Assembly (NCBI GenBank): GCA_017450435.1
Contig: JAFSTO010000033.1
Location: 1 to 64,000 of the forward strand
Direction of reading: 5' to 3'
Length of the DNA: 64,000 bases
DNA from: Paludibacteraceae bacterium
Lineage (GTDB): Bacteria; Bacteroidota; Bacteroidia; Bacteroidales; Paludibacteraceae
Below the pieces are notes generated by a model, which did not search any database, had not been told where the DNA came from, and saw only the letters and a program-made list of their open reading frames with translations. The translations under genes were made by a program, and so were the position numbers. Positions 43,328 through 52,023 of this stretch are shown piece after piece (the stretch's first letter is position 1; the number at the start of each line of letters is the position of its first letter).

Positions 43328-46300
43328 TTATTTAACAATTATCAGTTTCTTCCCGTTGAGGATATATACGCCGTTCTGTTGCGGTTCAGCCACTCTGCGT
43401 CCGAGCACATCGTAGCACCCTTCTTTGGCACTTAGTCCTTGGTCGCTTGGTCCTTGGTTATATCTTTCCTCCACGTTGTCCAACGCAGTAGCTTGGTTAG
43501 CAGCGGTGTTGTTGAGAGCGACGCGTTTGCGTGGTGCCGGAGCGGCTCCTCCACCCGGGTTCTCAAAGGCATTGTAGCATGCTTCCTTGGTGCTGTAGCA
43601 TGGCACGGCGGCACCTTTATTGCCATAGATGTCGAAGTAACCTCGGTGCTTGCCCACCTTGCAGTTGTTGCCGCAGAGCCGGATGGTGTTATCCGATACG
43701 ATGAAGTATCCGGTCATTGCCTCAGGTTCCGAACCGTCGCGGTTGATGCCGTCAAATGAACCGTAGAAGCCGTTGTAGGAGACAGGTTCGGCTACGGCAT
43801 TGCCAATCTCTATCACACTGAATGTTGCGTTTTCAAGTACGTAGATATATGGTTTGCCTGCTTCAAGGTAACTAACCTCTGAGAAGAGGAGCATAGTAGG
43901 ATGCCCCGTTGTGCCTAAACCACCTGCCAAAGCGTAGAAGGTAGCACCCTCGAAGTGTGCAATTTCTTTCTCCGGACAATATGTACCAATCTCGCCAAAG
44001 CGCATCTCATCAATACTTGTCATCAGGTTGCGGTTGTCTTCTGCATAGACAGAAGCAATATCCTCTTTCGCCGTGAAGACGATTTGGTAGATGCGAAGGT
44101 CTGCGCCTTCTTCATCAGAGACTTGAATACCGTCGAGCATTACTATTCCGGTTTCAACATAGGCTTCGTATGTCACCTTGCCGGAAGCAGATGTAGAAGA
44201 GATTGTTGAATCATATTTACCGTTAATGCGAATTGTACGTGCTGCATTTCCTCCGGTGTTGGAGAAGGTGACTTTAACAATACCCTCCTTAATAACGTTC
44301 ATTGATATGCTTCGGCCTTGGAAATATTTACCATCTCTCAATGGGTAACGTCCCGTGCACTGCAGTGCCTGTGAATTGAAGGTCTCATCATTTACGATTC
44401 CGTCATTGTTTGCCAATAAGAACGATTGTGATGTTCCGAGGTCAACATTTATTCCTGCCTTGCTCCAATCCCATGTTGTTGAGCCGGTGACAGTAACTTG
44501 TGCGAGCACTGGACGAACCTCTGCCTTCAGTACTTGCGAAGCGTTGCCGCAGTCGCCTGTTACAACAACCTTGTAGTACTGCGTCTCTTCGGTGATAGTC
44601 ACTGCGTAGGTGGCTGCATCATTAGCAGGGCTGACAGCCACAGGGTTATTACCTGCTTCGTTGTCGCAAGTGTACCACGCGTAGTGCAGTGTACCACGAC
44701 CTTCGGCGGTGACGGAGAGTGTCTTCTCTGCGCCTACTGCCCCCATCACGTTCTCATAGGCGGTGATGACTGTGCCTGCATAGGTGGTTACCGTCACGGC
44801 GTCAGACTTCTTGCTGTTGTCGCTGAAGCCTTCGCGCTGGTTGGTTGCAATTACGTAGTAGCGACCATCAGCATTCGGAGTATAGGTTGCATTCGTTGCA
44901 CCTTCGATTGCTTCATCGCTGTCCGCGTTGTACCACTGATAGGTCACCGTACCGCCGTCGCTCACAGTAGCCGTGCCGTTAAGTGCGACATACGGGTCAC
45001 CTGCGCAGATGTCGCTGTTTGCCAATGCACCGCTGAACGCCGGCTGCTCGCACTTGGGTGCGGAGAAAGCGATCTTATTAATCTTAACCGTGTTTCCGGA
45101 ACCATTGATATACCAATCGCCTGCTGCAAGAGAGAACTCTCCATCACCGGTTGATTCATACATCTGTGCATTAGCATCGGTCGAACACTCGCTTCCAATA
45201 TAATATTTCTTATTATCGGAATATACATTAACAGTCATCGGCGCATCCAAATGGAACTTGATATAATGCGTTCCAAGAGTAGTCAACTGAACGTTGCTTG
45301 CAGAATTAATCTTCGACTCTGCCGACAGATAATACTCAATTCCATCAATTGTACGTTTAGCATTTGCCGCTACGTTCTGACGTTTCTTGGAATAATCAAA
45401 CACATAGCCGTTTTGACCGCCTTGCAGAAGGTCGTCGCCGCTCTCTACTGCTACTATCTGGCAGAAATACAACTTGGTACTTTCAACACCAAAGATAACT
45501 TCGGCATTGGTAGAAAGCGTCATATCGTAACTTACCAACTGTGAACCTTGATCTACAGAAACAGTCTCAGAAGCTACAGTAGAACCCTCTTCCATTTTGT
45601 AGATATAAATCTTTTTTGCGGAAGAGTCAGTATTGCGCATATAGAACCAGAACTTGATATTTTTCTTTGCAGGTGCATAGTAAATACCCTTTGCCTGATT
45701 TCCTTCTGTCTCACCACTGAAACTTGTATGAGTGCTACCCATTTGCACATACTTGGTATAATTGATACTTTCTACTGTATATTCACCGGACTTCAGTTGA
45801 TCCGCTTTAACACGGAACTTACCTGTCAATGCTCCGGCCTCTACGAGCTTGATACCATCAATCTCAGTCGGCTCAGTTACAACGACATTGAAATCAACGG
45901 TCTTAGCGTTGTAGCCGGGTACAGCTGCCTGTGATGCAGTGATAATTGCAGTACCGACGGCAGTAGCGGTTAATTTCTTACCGTCAAGAGTTGCACCGGT
46001 TGTGCCTACGTCCTTCACGCTATAGGTAATTGCACCCGTGCTGTTGGAAGCAGTAATCAGAGTACTCAGATCCAATGCAGCTGCACCGACCATGTATGCA
46101 CCCTCCTTGTATGTCAATGTCGGGTCAACCGGATCTACATGCAGAACCCATTGTGCGGTAAACGTCGTTGCCGTAGCGGTCATTTCGTAGTCATCGCCCG
46201 GTTGGTATGTTTTTGAATCTACGTTACAAAGCCATCCTGTGAAATCGTAACCGTCTTTCTCCAATACTGTAGCCGCTGCGAGAGTAATCTTCTCACCTGC

Positions 46301-49198
46301 TGCCTCATCCGCTTGGGTTGGCATCGTCTCACCACTCTTGACAGCACCGTCGCCTGCAGCATAAGTTACAGCATAGACCTGAGCAAAACGTACTTCGTAG
46401 TAACGAAGATATTTAGCAGCGTTGTCACTTACTTGCACGCCCTTAATAAGCACATCTCCCGCACTTATTGCAAACGACTCTGTGCATTTGTCTGCATCTT
46501 TGTTGTTAGAAGAACTCAATGAGCCTTTAACGCCATTAACATTAACCGTACGTGCAGCATTTCCACCGGTATTGGAATAGGTAACAAAAACTTTACCCGG
46601 AATGGTGGTTTTGAACTTCAATTCATCACCCTGTGCATATTTTCCGTCACGATACATATGCTCCAATTTACCGGCGATAGCACGTGCATTGAAGCCTTCA
46701 TCCCATGTTACGTCTGCATTAGCCAGAATTATCATCTGCGCCTTATCAACAACGGTTCCGACAGCAGCACTGGCTGCTCCGTCCCAATTCCACGTCGTTG
46801 CTGTGCTAATCGGAGTCAAATCCTCAATTCCTGCCGTTGAACTATAGGTCAAAGGAATAATCAGTTTGGTACTCTCGTCATAGTAAACAACCAAGTTCAC
46901 GTTAGCCGAAGCCACATCCTCCAGCGACTTATAAGTAACTGTTACCTTTTGGTCGGTAATCGCACCTGCGGTCGGGGTAACAGATGTCGGACTAACCGTC
47001 ATGCCTGCTACTGCGCTCGCCAGCGAAATCGTTACATTGGTAGTACCTAAATTTACACCACTGAAAGTAAAGCTTTTGGTATCCGTTGCAATCTTGGTTG
47101 AGGTCAAAGTTAAACCGGTAGCTACTGTCTCTAACGACGGACCTGCCGGCTTGGCCAATGTCACAGTGTATGCTTGTGAGTTAATCGTTGTACTTGCAGA
47201 CCAATTGGTTGTGTTTTCGCTTGCTTCAACATCTATTTCCTCGCTTGTTACATCGTCATCCCAACCCCCGGAATAGGAGACTGTTGTGCGTTTTACAAAT
47301 GTAATAGTAGGAGCTGTTGCATAAGTGGTAGTAATAGCCAAAGACTTGTTTGTCTTTAATGTAGCTAAATCAGTAGAGGCAATAGCTGTGCCGTTAACTT
47401 TCACATTGGTCAACTCCTCAACCGTTCCTGTAACAGTCTTCTTAGCCGTCAAAGTAACCAAAGCATTGCGCCAATAAAGACCGCCAGAGCTTGCAGAAAC
47501 ACCCAAGAACTTAATTTTGAACGATGCCGGGTATGTAGCAACCGGAGCGTTAAACTCTTTCTTGCCTTCAGCATATGCAGCCAAATCTTCCCAGTTAGAA
47601 CCTCCATCCCAAGAGATTTGTCCTCCGGCAGGCTCTTCTAACTTACCATACGTACAAATGCTCTTGATACCAAAGTTAGCGCTATAAGCTGCCTTAACAG
47701 TAAATGTCAAGATACACTCTGTATTATCGGCAGCCGCACGTCCCATTCCGGTAAAGCCTTCATATGCGATATCGGTATATTGCGCTGCCGGAGCATCTGC
47801 ATTCGGATTAGCAATACAACCGGTATAGCTTGCGTTTTTCTTCCAAACATACGTATCGCTCAGCTCATTATCCAAAACAGTAACTGTTGCCTCTTTGCTG
47901 ATTGCTGCATAAGTGCCTGTAACGGCTGCTTGGCTTGCTACAACTACATAACTACCTGCTACAGTCGCTGTAAAAGCACCGGCAGAGGTGATACTTGCAT
48001 TTGTGGTTGTCTCTTTCAAAGCGTATGTTACTGCACCTGTACTGTTAGATGTAAACTTAGCAGCCATATTAAGAGCACTTGCCCCGATAATATATGTACC
48101 ACCTGTAAAGGTAGCAGTCGGATCCGGAACATCTTCTACCCATTGGGCAGTAAGCGTTACATCCGAAGTACCCATCGTGTAAGTATCGCCTGCCTCATAA
48201 TCGTCATTTCCGTCATTCCATGCTGAGAATTTCGTTCCGGTCGGAGGAGTTACTCCACCCGGCATAGCCGCAACGGTAAATGTACCGCCTTCCGCTACAT
48301 CAGCCTGCGTCGGAGCTACACCAGTTCCGCCATTAAGGTCATAAGTTACAGTGTGTTTGGTAAGGGATTCTGTAATTACAAACACCTTACTTAATCCACT
48401 AAGTGTAGTTCCTGCTGCATTCTTCAATGTAATAGTCTTGGTATCTGTACCTGCTGTCCATGTGCCACCATCGCAAGTGCCGCCACCTGCATCTACACTA
48501 AATGTGGCGCGGCAGTTATTATCAAAGAAAGCTATATACTTGATATTGTTTTCAGAAGTAAATGTAATTGTTTTGTTACTACCAAGGGAGATATTCGAAC
48601 CGCTAACACTACCTCCGGAAGAGGTAGGCGTGGTCAATGAGACTGCTGATGTTACTGCAATATTATTTACCTTAGAAGTAAATGAATATTTACCGCTTGA
48701 CAAAGAGAAACCAGAAAGAGTTTCAATGTTATTTTCGGAACTTGCTACAGTAATAGAGATAGTACCTAGTTTTCCTGCACCTCCAGTCCCTGCAGTCATC
48801 TTGAAAGATACGCTCGAGGTTGTTCCGCCCGAATATGTCCAAACTGCATCGGTTGCATTATTGGTCAATGTTCCATCACCTGATGTATTCTCAAGAGTCA
48901 CTAATTTATTTGATGATCCTTTATTTGCATCGGTAAAAGAGACTCCCTTAATATAGAGACTTGAATGAGTTGTAGCAATTGTAAAATAACCGTTCTGATT
49001 TTTGTCACTCGTTTGAATCTGACCACTGCTGATTTTTAACTTATCTCCAGAGGGCGAATTAATTGTCACTTTTGCAAGGCTCGTGTAAATATAAGACCCT
49101 GTTATTGGATTTATCGTAAAATCTTCTCCCCACACATTTCCGAGCCCTAAAACGAAAGTGAGCAGCATGCAGGCTGCGTACTTCCATACTTGGTTCAT
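43328..49198 (-). CDS. Giant InlB-repeat / Ig-like surface protein with T9SS-type tail
   Basis: From ATG 49198 about 1956 residues, starting with a signal peptide (MNQVWKYAACMLLTFVLGLG, cleavage near NVWGE). The frame is open for 116 codons further upstream (ATGs at 49417 and 49546), but the 49546 start lies against the terminator of the toxin-antitoxin pair. The body has beta-rich modules, two Listeria-Bacteroides (InlB B) repeats encoded near 48355-48150 and 46375-46140 (TYDLNGGTG...TLTAQW; TYAAGDGAV...TFTAQW), bacterial Ig-like segments and NGGNAARTxxxNG modules seen twice. It ends CYDVLGRRVAEPQQNGVYIL, NGKKLIIVK, a type A-like T9SS sorting tail. A role in adhesion or matrix binding is inferred. 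The linker before the tail is encoded partly by a dispersed repeat (43430-43462). Confidence 0.82.
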   Translation of the reverse strand: MNQVWKYAACMLLTFVLGLGNVWGEDFTINPITGSYIYTSLAKVTINSPSGDKLKISSGQIQTSDKNQNGYFTIATTHSSLYIKGVSFTDANKGSSNKLVTLENTSGDGTLTNNATDAVWTYSGGTTSSVSFKMTAGTGGAGKLGTISITVASSENNIETLSGFSLSSGKYSFTSKVNNIAVTSAVSLTTPTSSGGSVSGSNISLGSNKTITFTSENNIKYIAFFDNNCRATFSVDAGGGTCDGGTWTAGTDTKTITLKNAAGTTLSGLSKVFVITESLTKHTVTYDLNGGTGVAPTQADVAEGGTFTVAAMPGGVTPPTGTKFSAWNDGNDDYEAGDTYTMGTSDVTLTAQWVEDVPDPTATFTGGTYIIGASALNMAAKFTSNSTGAVTYALKETTTNASITSAGAFTATVAGSYVVVASQAAVTGTYAAISKEATVTVLDNELSDTYVWKKNASYTGCIANPNADAPAAQYTDIAYEGFTGMGRAAADNTECILTFTVKAAYSANFGIKSICTYGKLEEPAGGQISWDGGSNWEDLAAYAEGKKEFNAPVATYPASFKIKFLGVSASSGGLYWRNALVTLTAKKTVTGTVEELTNVKVNGTAIASTDLATLKTNKSLAITTTYATAPTITFVKRTTVSYSGGWDDDVTSEEIDVEASENTTNWSASTTINSQAYTVTLAKPAGPSLETVATGLTLTSTKIATDTKSFTFSGVNLGTTNVTISLASAVAGMTVSPTSVTPTAGAITDQKVTVTYKSLEDVASANVNLVVYYDESTKLIIPLTYSSTAGIEDLTPISTATTWNWDGAASAAVGTVVDKAQMIILANADVTWDEGFNARAIAGKLEHMYRDGKYAQGDELKFKTTIPGKVFVTYSNTGGNAARTVNVNGVKGSLSSSNNKDADKCTESFAISAGDVLIKGVQVSDNAAKYLRYYEVRFAQVYAVTYAAGDGAVKSGETMPTQADEAAGEKITLAAATVLEKDGYDFTGWLCNVDSKTYQPGDDYEMTATATTFTAQWVLHVDPVDPTLTYKEGAYMVGAAALDLSTLITASNSTGAITYSVKDVGTTGATLDGKKLTATAVGTAIITASQAAVPGYNAKTVDFNVVVTEPTEIDGIKLVEAGALTGKFRVKADQLKSGEYTVESINYTKYVQMGSTHTSFSGETEGNQAKGIYYAPAKKNIKFWFYMRNTDSSAKKIYIYKMEEGSTVASETVSVDQGSQLVSYDMTLSTNAEVIFGVESTKLYFCQIVAVESGDDLLQGGQNGYVFDYSKKRQNVAANAKRTIDGIEYYLSAESKINSASNVQLTTLGTHYIKFHLDAPMTVNVYSDNKKYYIGSECSTDANAQMYESTGDGEFSLAAGDWYINGSGNTVKINKIAFSAPKCEQPAFSGALANSDICAGDPYVALNGTATVSDGGTVTYQWYNADSDEAIEGATNATYTPNADGRYYVIATNQREGFSDNSKKSDAVTVTTYAGTVITAYENVMGAVGAEKTLSVTAEGRGTLHYAWYTCDNEAGNNPVAVSPANDAATYAVTITEETQYYKVVVTGDCGNASQVLKAEVRPVLAQVTVTGSTTWDWSKAGINVDLGTSQSFLLANNDGIVNDETFNSQALQCTGRYPLRDGKYFQGRSISMNVIKEGIVKVTFSNTGGNAARTIRINGKYDSTISSTSASGKVTYEAYVETGIVMLDGIQVSDEEGADLRIYQIVFTAKEDIASVYAEDNRNLMTSIDEMRFGEIGTYCPEKEIAHFEGATFYALAGGLGTTGHPTMLLFSEVSYLEAGKPYIYVLENATFSVIEIGNAVAEPVSYNGFYGSFDGINRDGSEPEAMTGYFIVSDNTIRLCGNNCKVGKHRGYFDIYGNKGAAVPCYSTKEACYNAFENPGGGAAPAPRKRVALNNTAANQATALDNVEERYNQGPSDQGLSAKEGCYDVLGRRVAEPQQNGVYILNGKKLIIVK
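43430..43462. repeat. CCAAGG-type dispersed repeat inside the InlB-repeat gene
   Basis: CACTTAGTCCTTGGTCGCTT then GGTCCTTGGTTA on the plus strand; the two TCCTTGGT words sit 15 bp apart. Read on the coding strand it gives the linker NQGPSDQGLSAK. The intergenic copy at 42384-42400 (ACCAAGGGACTAAGTG) is the reverse complement of the first half with one extra base. Confidence 0.6.
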
Positions 49199-49549
49199 AC
49201 GCAGGCTACCGGCGAGGGTTTTTCCCTGTGGTGTTGTTGCGTTGATTATAGAATTGGTAATTGCGACGGAGGCACGACGTTGCTTGTCGTGTTCTGTCGT
49301 AAGAGATTGCGGATAGGTTGTAAATCGGGATTTGTTGGTTTGAACTTGCGAATTACCCCCCCCTGAGTTATGAAGGCACTTCGCGGTTCCATTCGTTAAA
49401 AAGTTAGTGTGTGTCATAGTATTGTGTGTTTTGTTGTTATTTGCAAGGTATTGAGTTACAATGTCTGAAAGTGTTAATCCGGTTTCAAGGTGAGATTTCG
49501 GTTTGTCTTGTTCTAAAATAGGATTTATTTCCATGCATATATGCACAAA
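49199..49549. other. Upstream region of the InlB-repeat gene
   Basis: The reading frame of the giant gene stays open here on the minus strand (codons for MTHTNFLTNGTAKCLHN and further polar residues from ATG 49417). No consensus promoter was found; TACCTTGC (complement of 49443-49450) is the closest -7-like word. It is either a leader or an N-terminal extension. Confidence 0.45.
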
Positions 49550-49583
49550 AAAGCGGTAAGTCCGATATTGGATTTACCGCTTT
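49545..49583 (-). terminator. Terminator of the HigBA operon
   Basis: Minus strand: AAAGCGGTAA (49574-49583) pairs with TTACCGCTTT (49550-49559), 10 bp, followed by a T-run (49546-49552). It ends the toxin-antitoxin transcript 34 nt after the antitoxin stop. Confidence 0.8.
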
Positions 49584-49616
49584 GAAAGTTTTATGGAATG
49601 AGGTTGTTCTTTCGTG

Positions 49617-49925
49617 TTACAAAAGTGTTACAGCCACTTTCTTTCCCATTCCGGCAAATATCATGAAGATGGAAGAGAGAGAAACGTTACTATTTCCGCG
49701 TTCTATACGGGATATTGTTTCTGCGCGTGTACCGACTTGTTCCGCTAACTCTTTCTGTGTTAGTCCGGCACGGAGTCGTTGTTCTCTCAACAATTCGCCT
49801 ATGCAGAATGCCTCAGCATCTGCCTCAAACTGTTCGCGCTTGTTAGTGCCGCGTTTCCCATACTCGGTATCTAATAATTGGTCGAAATCAGTACACTGCA
49901 TCAGTTGTTGCTTTTGTGAATCCAT
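49617..49925 (-). CDS. higA: HigA-like antitoxin (XRE-type helix-turn-helix)
   Basis: A 102-residue protein. The C-terminal two-thirds is a Cro/CI-type HTH: LLREQRLRAGLTQKELAEQV then GTRAETISRIERGNSNVSLSSI. It would bind the toxin and repress its own promoter. The start codon overlaps the toxin stop by one base (TAATG). The toxin-first order is the HigBA order. Confidence 0.88.
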   Translation of the reverse strand: MDSQKQQLMQCTDFDQLLDTEYGKRGTNKREQFEADAEAFCIGELLREQRLRAGLTQKELAEQVGTRAETISRIERGNSNVSLSSIFMIFAGMGKKVAVTLL

Positions 49926-50272
49926 TATTGTACCTCCTTTTCGCTAAAATATTCTTGTTTTAATCTTTCTGCACGCGCTATTTGATCTGCGGGAGTTTTC
50001 TGGCTTTTTTTCTGAAAGCCTTGGAAAAGTACCACTAAATTGCCCTTGTCGAAACAGCAGAATATGCGATAGATATTGCCGGTCATCTCCACACGGATTT
50101 CAAATAAACCGTCAACCGTTTCTATGGGTCTAAAGAACTTCTGTGGTATGTGTTCTTGCGTTTCCACAAACTTGAGAACCTGATTTATTTTTCTTCTTAC
50201 GTCAGCAGTCTGTGCCACGTAGAACTCAAGGAAATATTGTTTGTGGAATATAATCTTTCTTGGAACAGGCAT
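49925..50272 (-). CDS. higB: HigB-like toxin (RelE superfamily, Gp49-type)
   Basis: From ATG 50272 (MPVPRKIIFHKQYFLEFY) the product is 115 residues. Upstream codons run across the promoter at 50294-50324 and are excluded. The core has VRRKINQVLKFVETQ, the FEIRVEMTGNIYRIFCCFD strand pair and a C-terminal LVVLFQGFQKKSQKTPADQI, as in Gp49/HigB mRNA interferases; the RxxY...F...K residues fit ribosome-dependent mRNA cleavage. The antitoxin gene follows directly. Confidence 0.88.
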   Translation of the reverse strand: MPVPRKIIFHKQYFLEFYVAQTADVRRKINQVLKFVETQEHIPQKFFRPIETVDGLFEIRVEMTGNIYRIFCCFDKGNLVVLFQGFQKKSQKTPADQIARAERLKQEYFSEKEVQ

Positions 50273-50293
50273 ATATCGCAATGTTTTTCGCTG

Positions 50294-50324
50294 CGAAAGT
50301 ACAACAATTTTCCGAAATATGCAA
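50294..50324 (-). promoter_or_regulatory. Promoter of higBA
   Basis: Minus strand: TTG (complement of 50322-50324), 20-nt spacer, TACTTTCG (complement of 50294-50301), a one-base variant of TAnnTTTG. It decides the toxin start at 50272 rather than 50494. Confidence 0.62.
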
Positions 50325-50412
50325 GTGTTTCTACTTTTTTCTGCAAAATTCATTTGTCTTTGCGGTAAATCCAATATGTCAAAGACCCCTGCCATCTTCC
50401 ATTTGGTCATGT

Positions 50413-50461
50413 GTAGAGACGGTAATTGGGGATGATAAGGTGCGTGGCGCTTACCGTCTCT
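50413..50461. repeat. GTAGAGACGG-family element, left copy of an inverted pair
   Basis: Starts GTAGAGACGGTAATTGGGG and ends GGCGCTTACCGTCTCT. The reverse complement of 50906-50955 has the same two ends, with a different middle of about 14 nt. Confidence 0.85.
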
Positions 50462-50905
50462 CGAAAGTACCATTTGGTCGTGTCCATTGGACAATAATGG
50501 ATGATAGCCTTCGGTTTATAGTCTCGAAGCCGGACTGATGATAATCTGTTTGTAAATGCAAACAGAAAAGAACGTACAACGTGTTGTACTTGTAATATTA
50601 GGATGTAAATTACGGAAAAAGTCGCAGGAAATTCTGCGAAGAAGGACGACACTATAATTAGCTGTATTCGTCCGGGTGCAACACGTTTTATAAATTTTAG
50701 CAAACAATAAGCTTTTGGGGTAGCGACGCTTCGCTACAAGCTGAGGGATAGAGAGTCGTTCGGCATACTTAGTCGTTAGTTATGCCGCTCTACATTTTTT
50801 CACGCTGCAAAATTACTGCTTTTGGCGGTAATATTGGAGTATAAAATGACGGAATATGTGGAAAAATTGACGGAGTGCACGATTTTGTTTTTATTGGTTA
50901 TTTTA

Positions 50906-50955
50906 AGAGACGGTAAGCGCCACCCTTTTATTGCCACCCCAATTACCGTTTCTAC
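50906..50955. repeat. GTAGAGACGG-family element, right copy of an inverted pair
   Basis: AGAGACGGTAAGCGCC at the left, ACCCCAATTACCGTTTCTAC at the right. It is the inverse of the element at 50413-50461; 444 bp lie between them. Confidence 0.85.
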
Positions 50956-50973
50956 CATTGTCGGTAGCATTTT

Positions 50974-51027
50974 GGATTGTTCAGATTATTTGGATTCTTC
51001 GGATTACTCAGATTGTTCGGACTAATT
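50974..51027. repeat. 9-bp imperfect tandem array
   Basis: Six 9-bp units: GGATTGTTC, AGATTATTT, GGATTCTTC, GGATTACTC, AGATTGTTC, GGACTAATT. It is open in several frames and creates spurious short ORFs. Confidence 0.85.
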
Positions 51028-51110
51028 TTTTTCTCTCGGCCTCTTCAGCCTCTCATCGTCCCCTCATTAATAAAAAAATGCAGTCATTGCAAAAAAAATC
51101 GGGCAAAAAC

Positions 51111-51141
51111 TTGCGTATATCAAATAATTGTAGTAATTTTG
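51111..51141 (+). promoter_or_regulatory. Promoter of the str-S10-spc ribosomal cluster
   Basis: TTG at 51111-51113, 20-nt spacer, TAATTTTG at 51134-51141. Upstream block 51089-51108 (GC, eight A, TCGGGCAAAA) may act as an UP-like element. The leader to rpsL is about 265 nt. Confidence 0.85.
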
Positions 51142-51412
51142 CAGTCCGGAATTATGGGCTTATTGCGCCCGTTTGTGCCGAATAGTTTGAGTAAGAAAGA
51201 CTTAGCTCCAAAAAAACGTGAGCCGGGATGGGCCGCGGAATTTGGGGTGGAGCAGTTTGCGGCTCAAGAATGAAGGGTTTTGAAAGTGGAAGGCTGAAAG
51301 TGGAAAGAGGAGAGTGGAAAGTGGAAGGTGGAAAGTGAAAACAAAGATAGCCGACAGCCGAGTGCTGACGGCCGAAAATAAACAATAATTATTAACAAAC
51401 TAAACAAAGGAA
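51142..51412 (+). other. Long leader of rpsL with heptamer repeats
   Basis: No gene. 51282-51337 consists of eight 7-bp units of the GAAAGTG type. 51353-51380 holds a second heptamer run (GACAGCC, GAGTGCT, GACGGCC, GAAAATA). The rest shows no clear structure. Confidence 0.6.
51282..51337. repeat. 7-bp tandem array (GAAAGTG)
   Basis: Units: GAAAGTG, GAAGGCT, GAAAGTG, GAAAGAG, GAGAGTG, GAAAGTG, GAAGGTG, GAAAGTG. Purine-rich on the plus strand, so it adds an unstructured stretch to the mRNA leader. Confidence 0.88.
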
Positions 51413-51796
51413 ATGCCTACAATTCAACAATTGGTTAGGAAAGGAAGAATTGAGCTTGAGGACAAGTCTAAGTCTCCCGCTTTGGACAGCTGCCCGCAGC
51501 GTCGCGGCGTATGCGTTCGTGTGTACACAACAACCCCTAAAAAGCCTAACTCGGCTATGCGTAAGGTGGCACGTGTGCGCTTGACCAATCAGAAGGAGGT
51601 TAATGCCTACATCCCCGGTGAGGGTCACAACCTGCAGGAGCACTCGATCGTAATGGTTCGTGGTGGTCGTGTGAAAGACCTTCCGGGTGTACGTTATCAC
51701 ATCGTACGCGGTACGCTTGATACCGCAGGTGTTGCCAACCGTCTGCAGCGTCGTTCCAAATACGGAGCTAAACGTCCTAAGGCTAAGAAAGCCTAA
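51413..51796 (+). CDS. rpsL: 30S ribosomal protein S12
   Basis: 127 residues, the family length. [12 protein letters not shown] at the N-terminus, [17 protein letters not shown] in the decoding-centre loop and [17 protein letters not shown] are all present, with the usual lysines at the two loop sites. First gene of the str cluster. The 227-nt gap to rpsG contains a heptamer segment (GACGGCT at 51929-51935) and no gene. Confidence 0.98.
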   Translation: MPTIQQLVRKGRIELEDKSKSPALDSCPQRRGVCVRVYTTTPKKPNSAMRKVARVRLTNQKEVNAYIPGEGHNLQEHSIVMVRGGRVKDLPGVRYHIVRGTLDTAGVANRLQRRSKYGAKRPKAKKA

Positions 51797-52023
51797 CTGA
51801 CCAAACGCGGGTCATGCGCCCGCACTGATGATTAACTAAATGGGGTGAAGGTTGAGTACTCCCCGATGAGGAGGAAGATGCCCGAACAACCAAACAGTCG
51901 GGAGTGAGAAATCTGGAAGTTGATATCTGACGGCTGAAAAGCTAAATGATGACTACTAAAAATGACAGTCTGTAGTCAACAACTCACCACTCACGACGAA
52001 ACTAAAAAAACACATTAACAACA

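Larger units (their letters stand above)
50325..51110. other. Gene-free region between higBA and the ribosomal promoter
   Basis: No protein is supported. It carries an inverted pair of GTAGAGACGG elements (50413-50461, 50906-50955), hairpin CTGTTTG/CAAACAG (50546-50565), a palindrome GTACAACGTGTTGTAC (50574-50589), and a 9-bp tandem array (50974-51027). Confidence 0.7.

Noticed and set aside
50822..51025. 67-residue plus-strand ORF
   Set aside because: Its second half is encoded by the repeat-family element and the 9-bp tandem array (DCSDYLDSSDYSDCSD).
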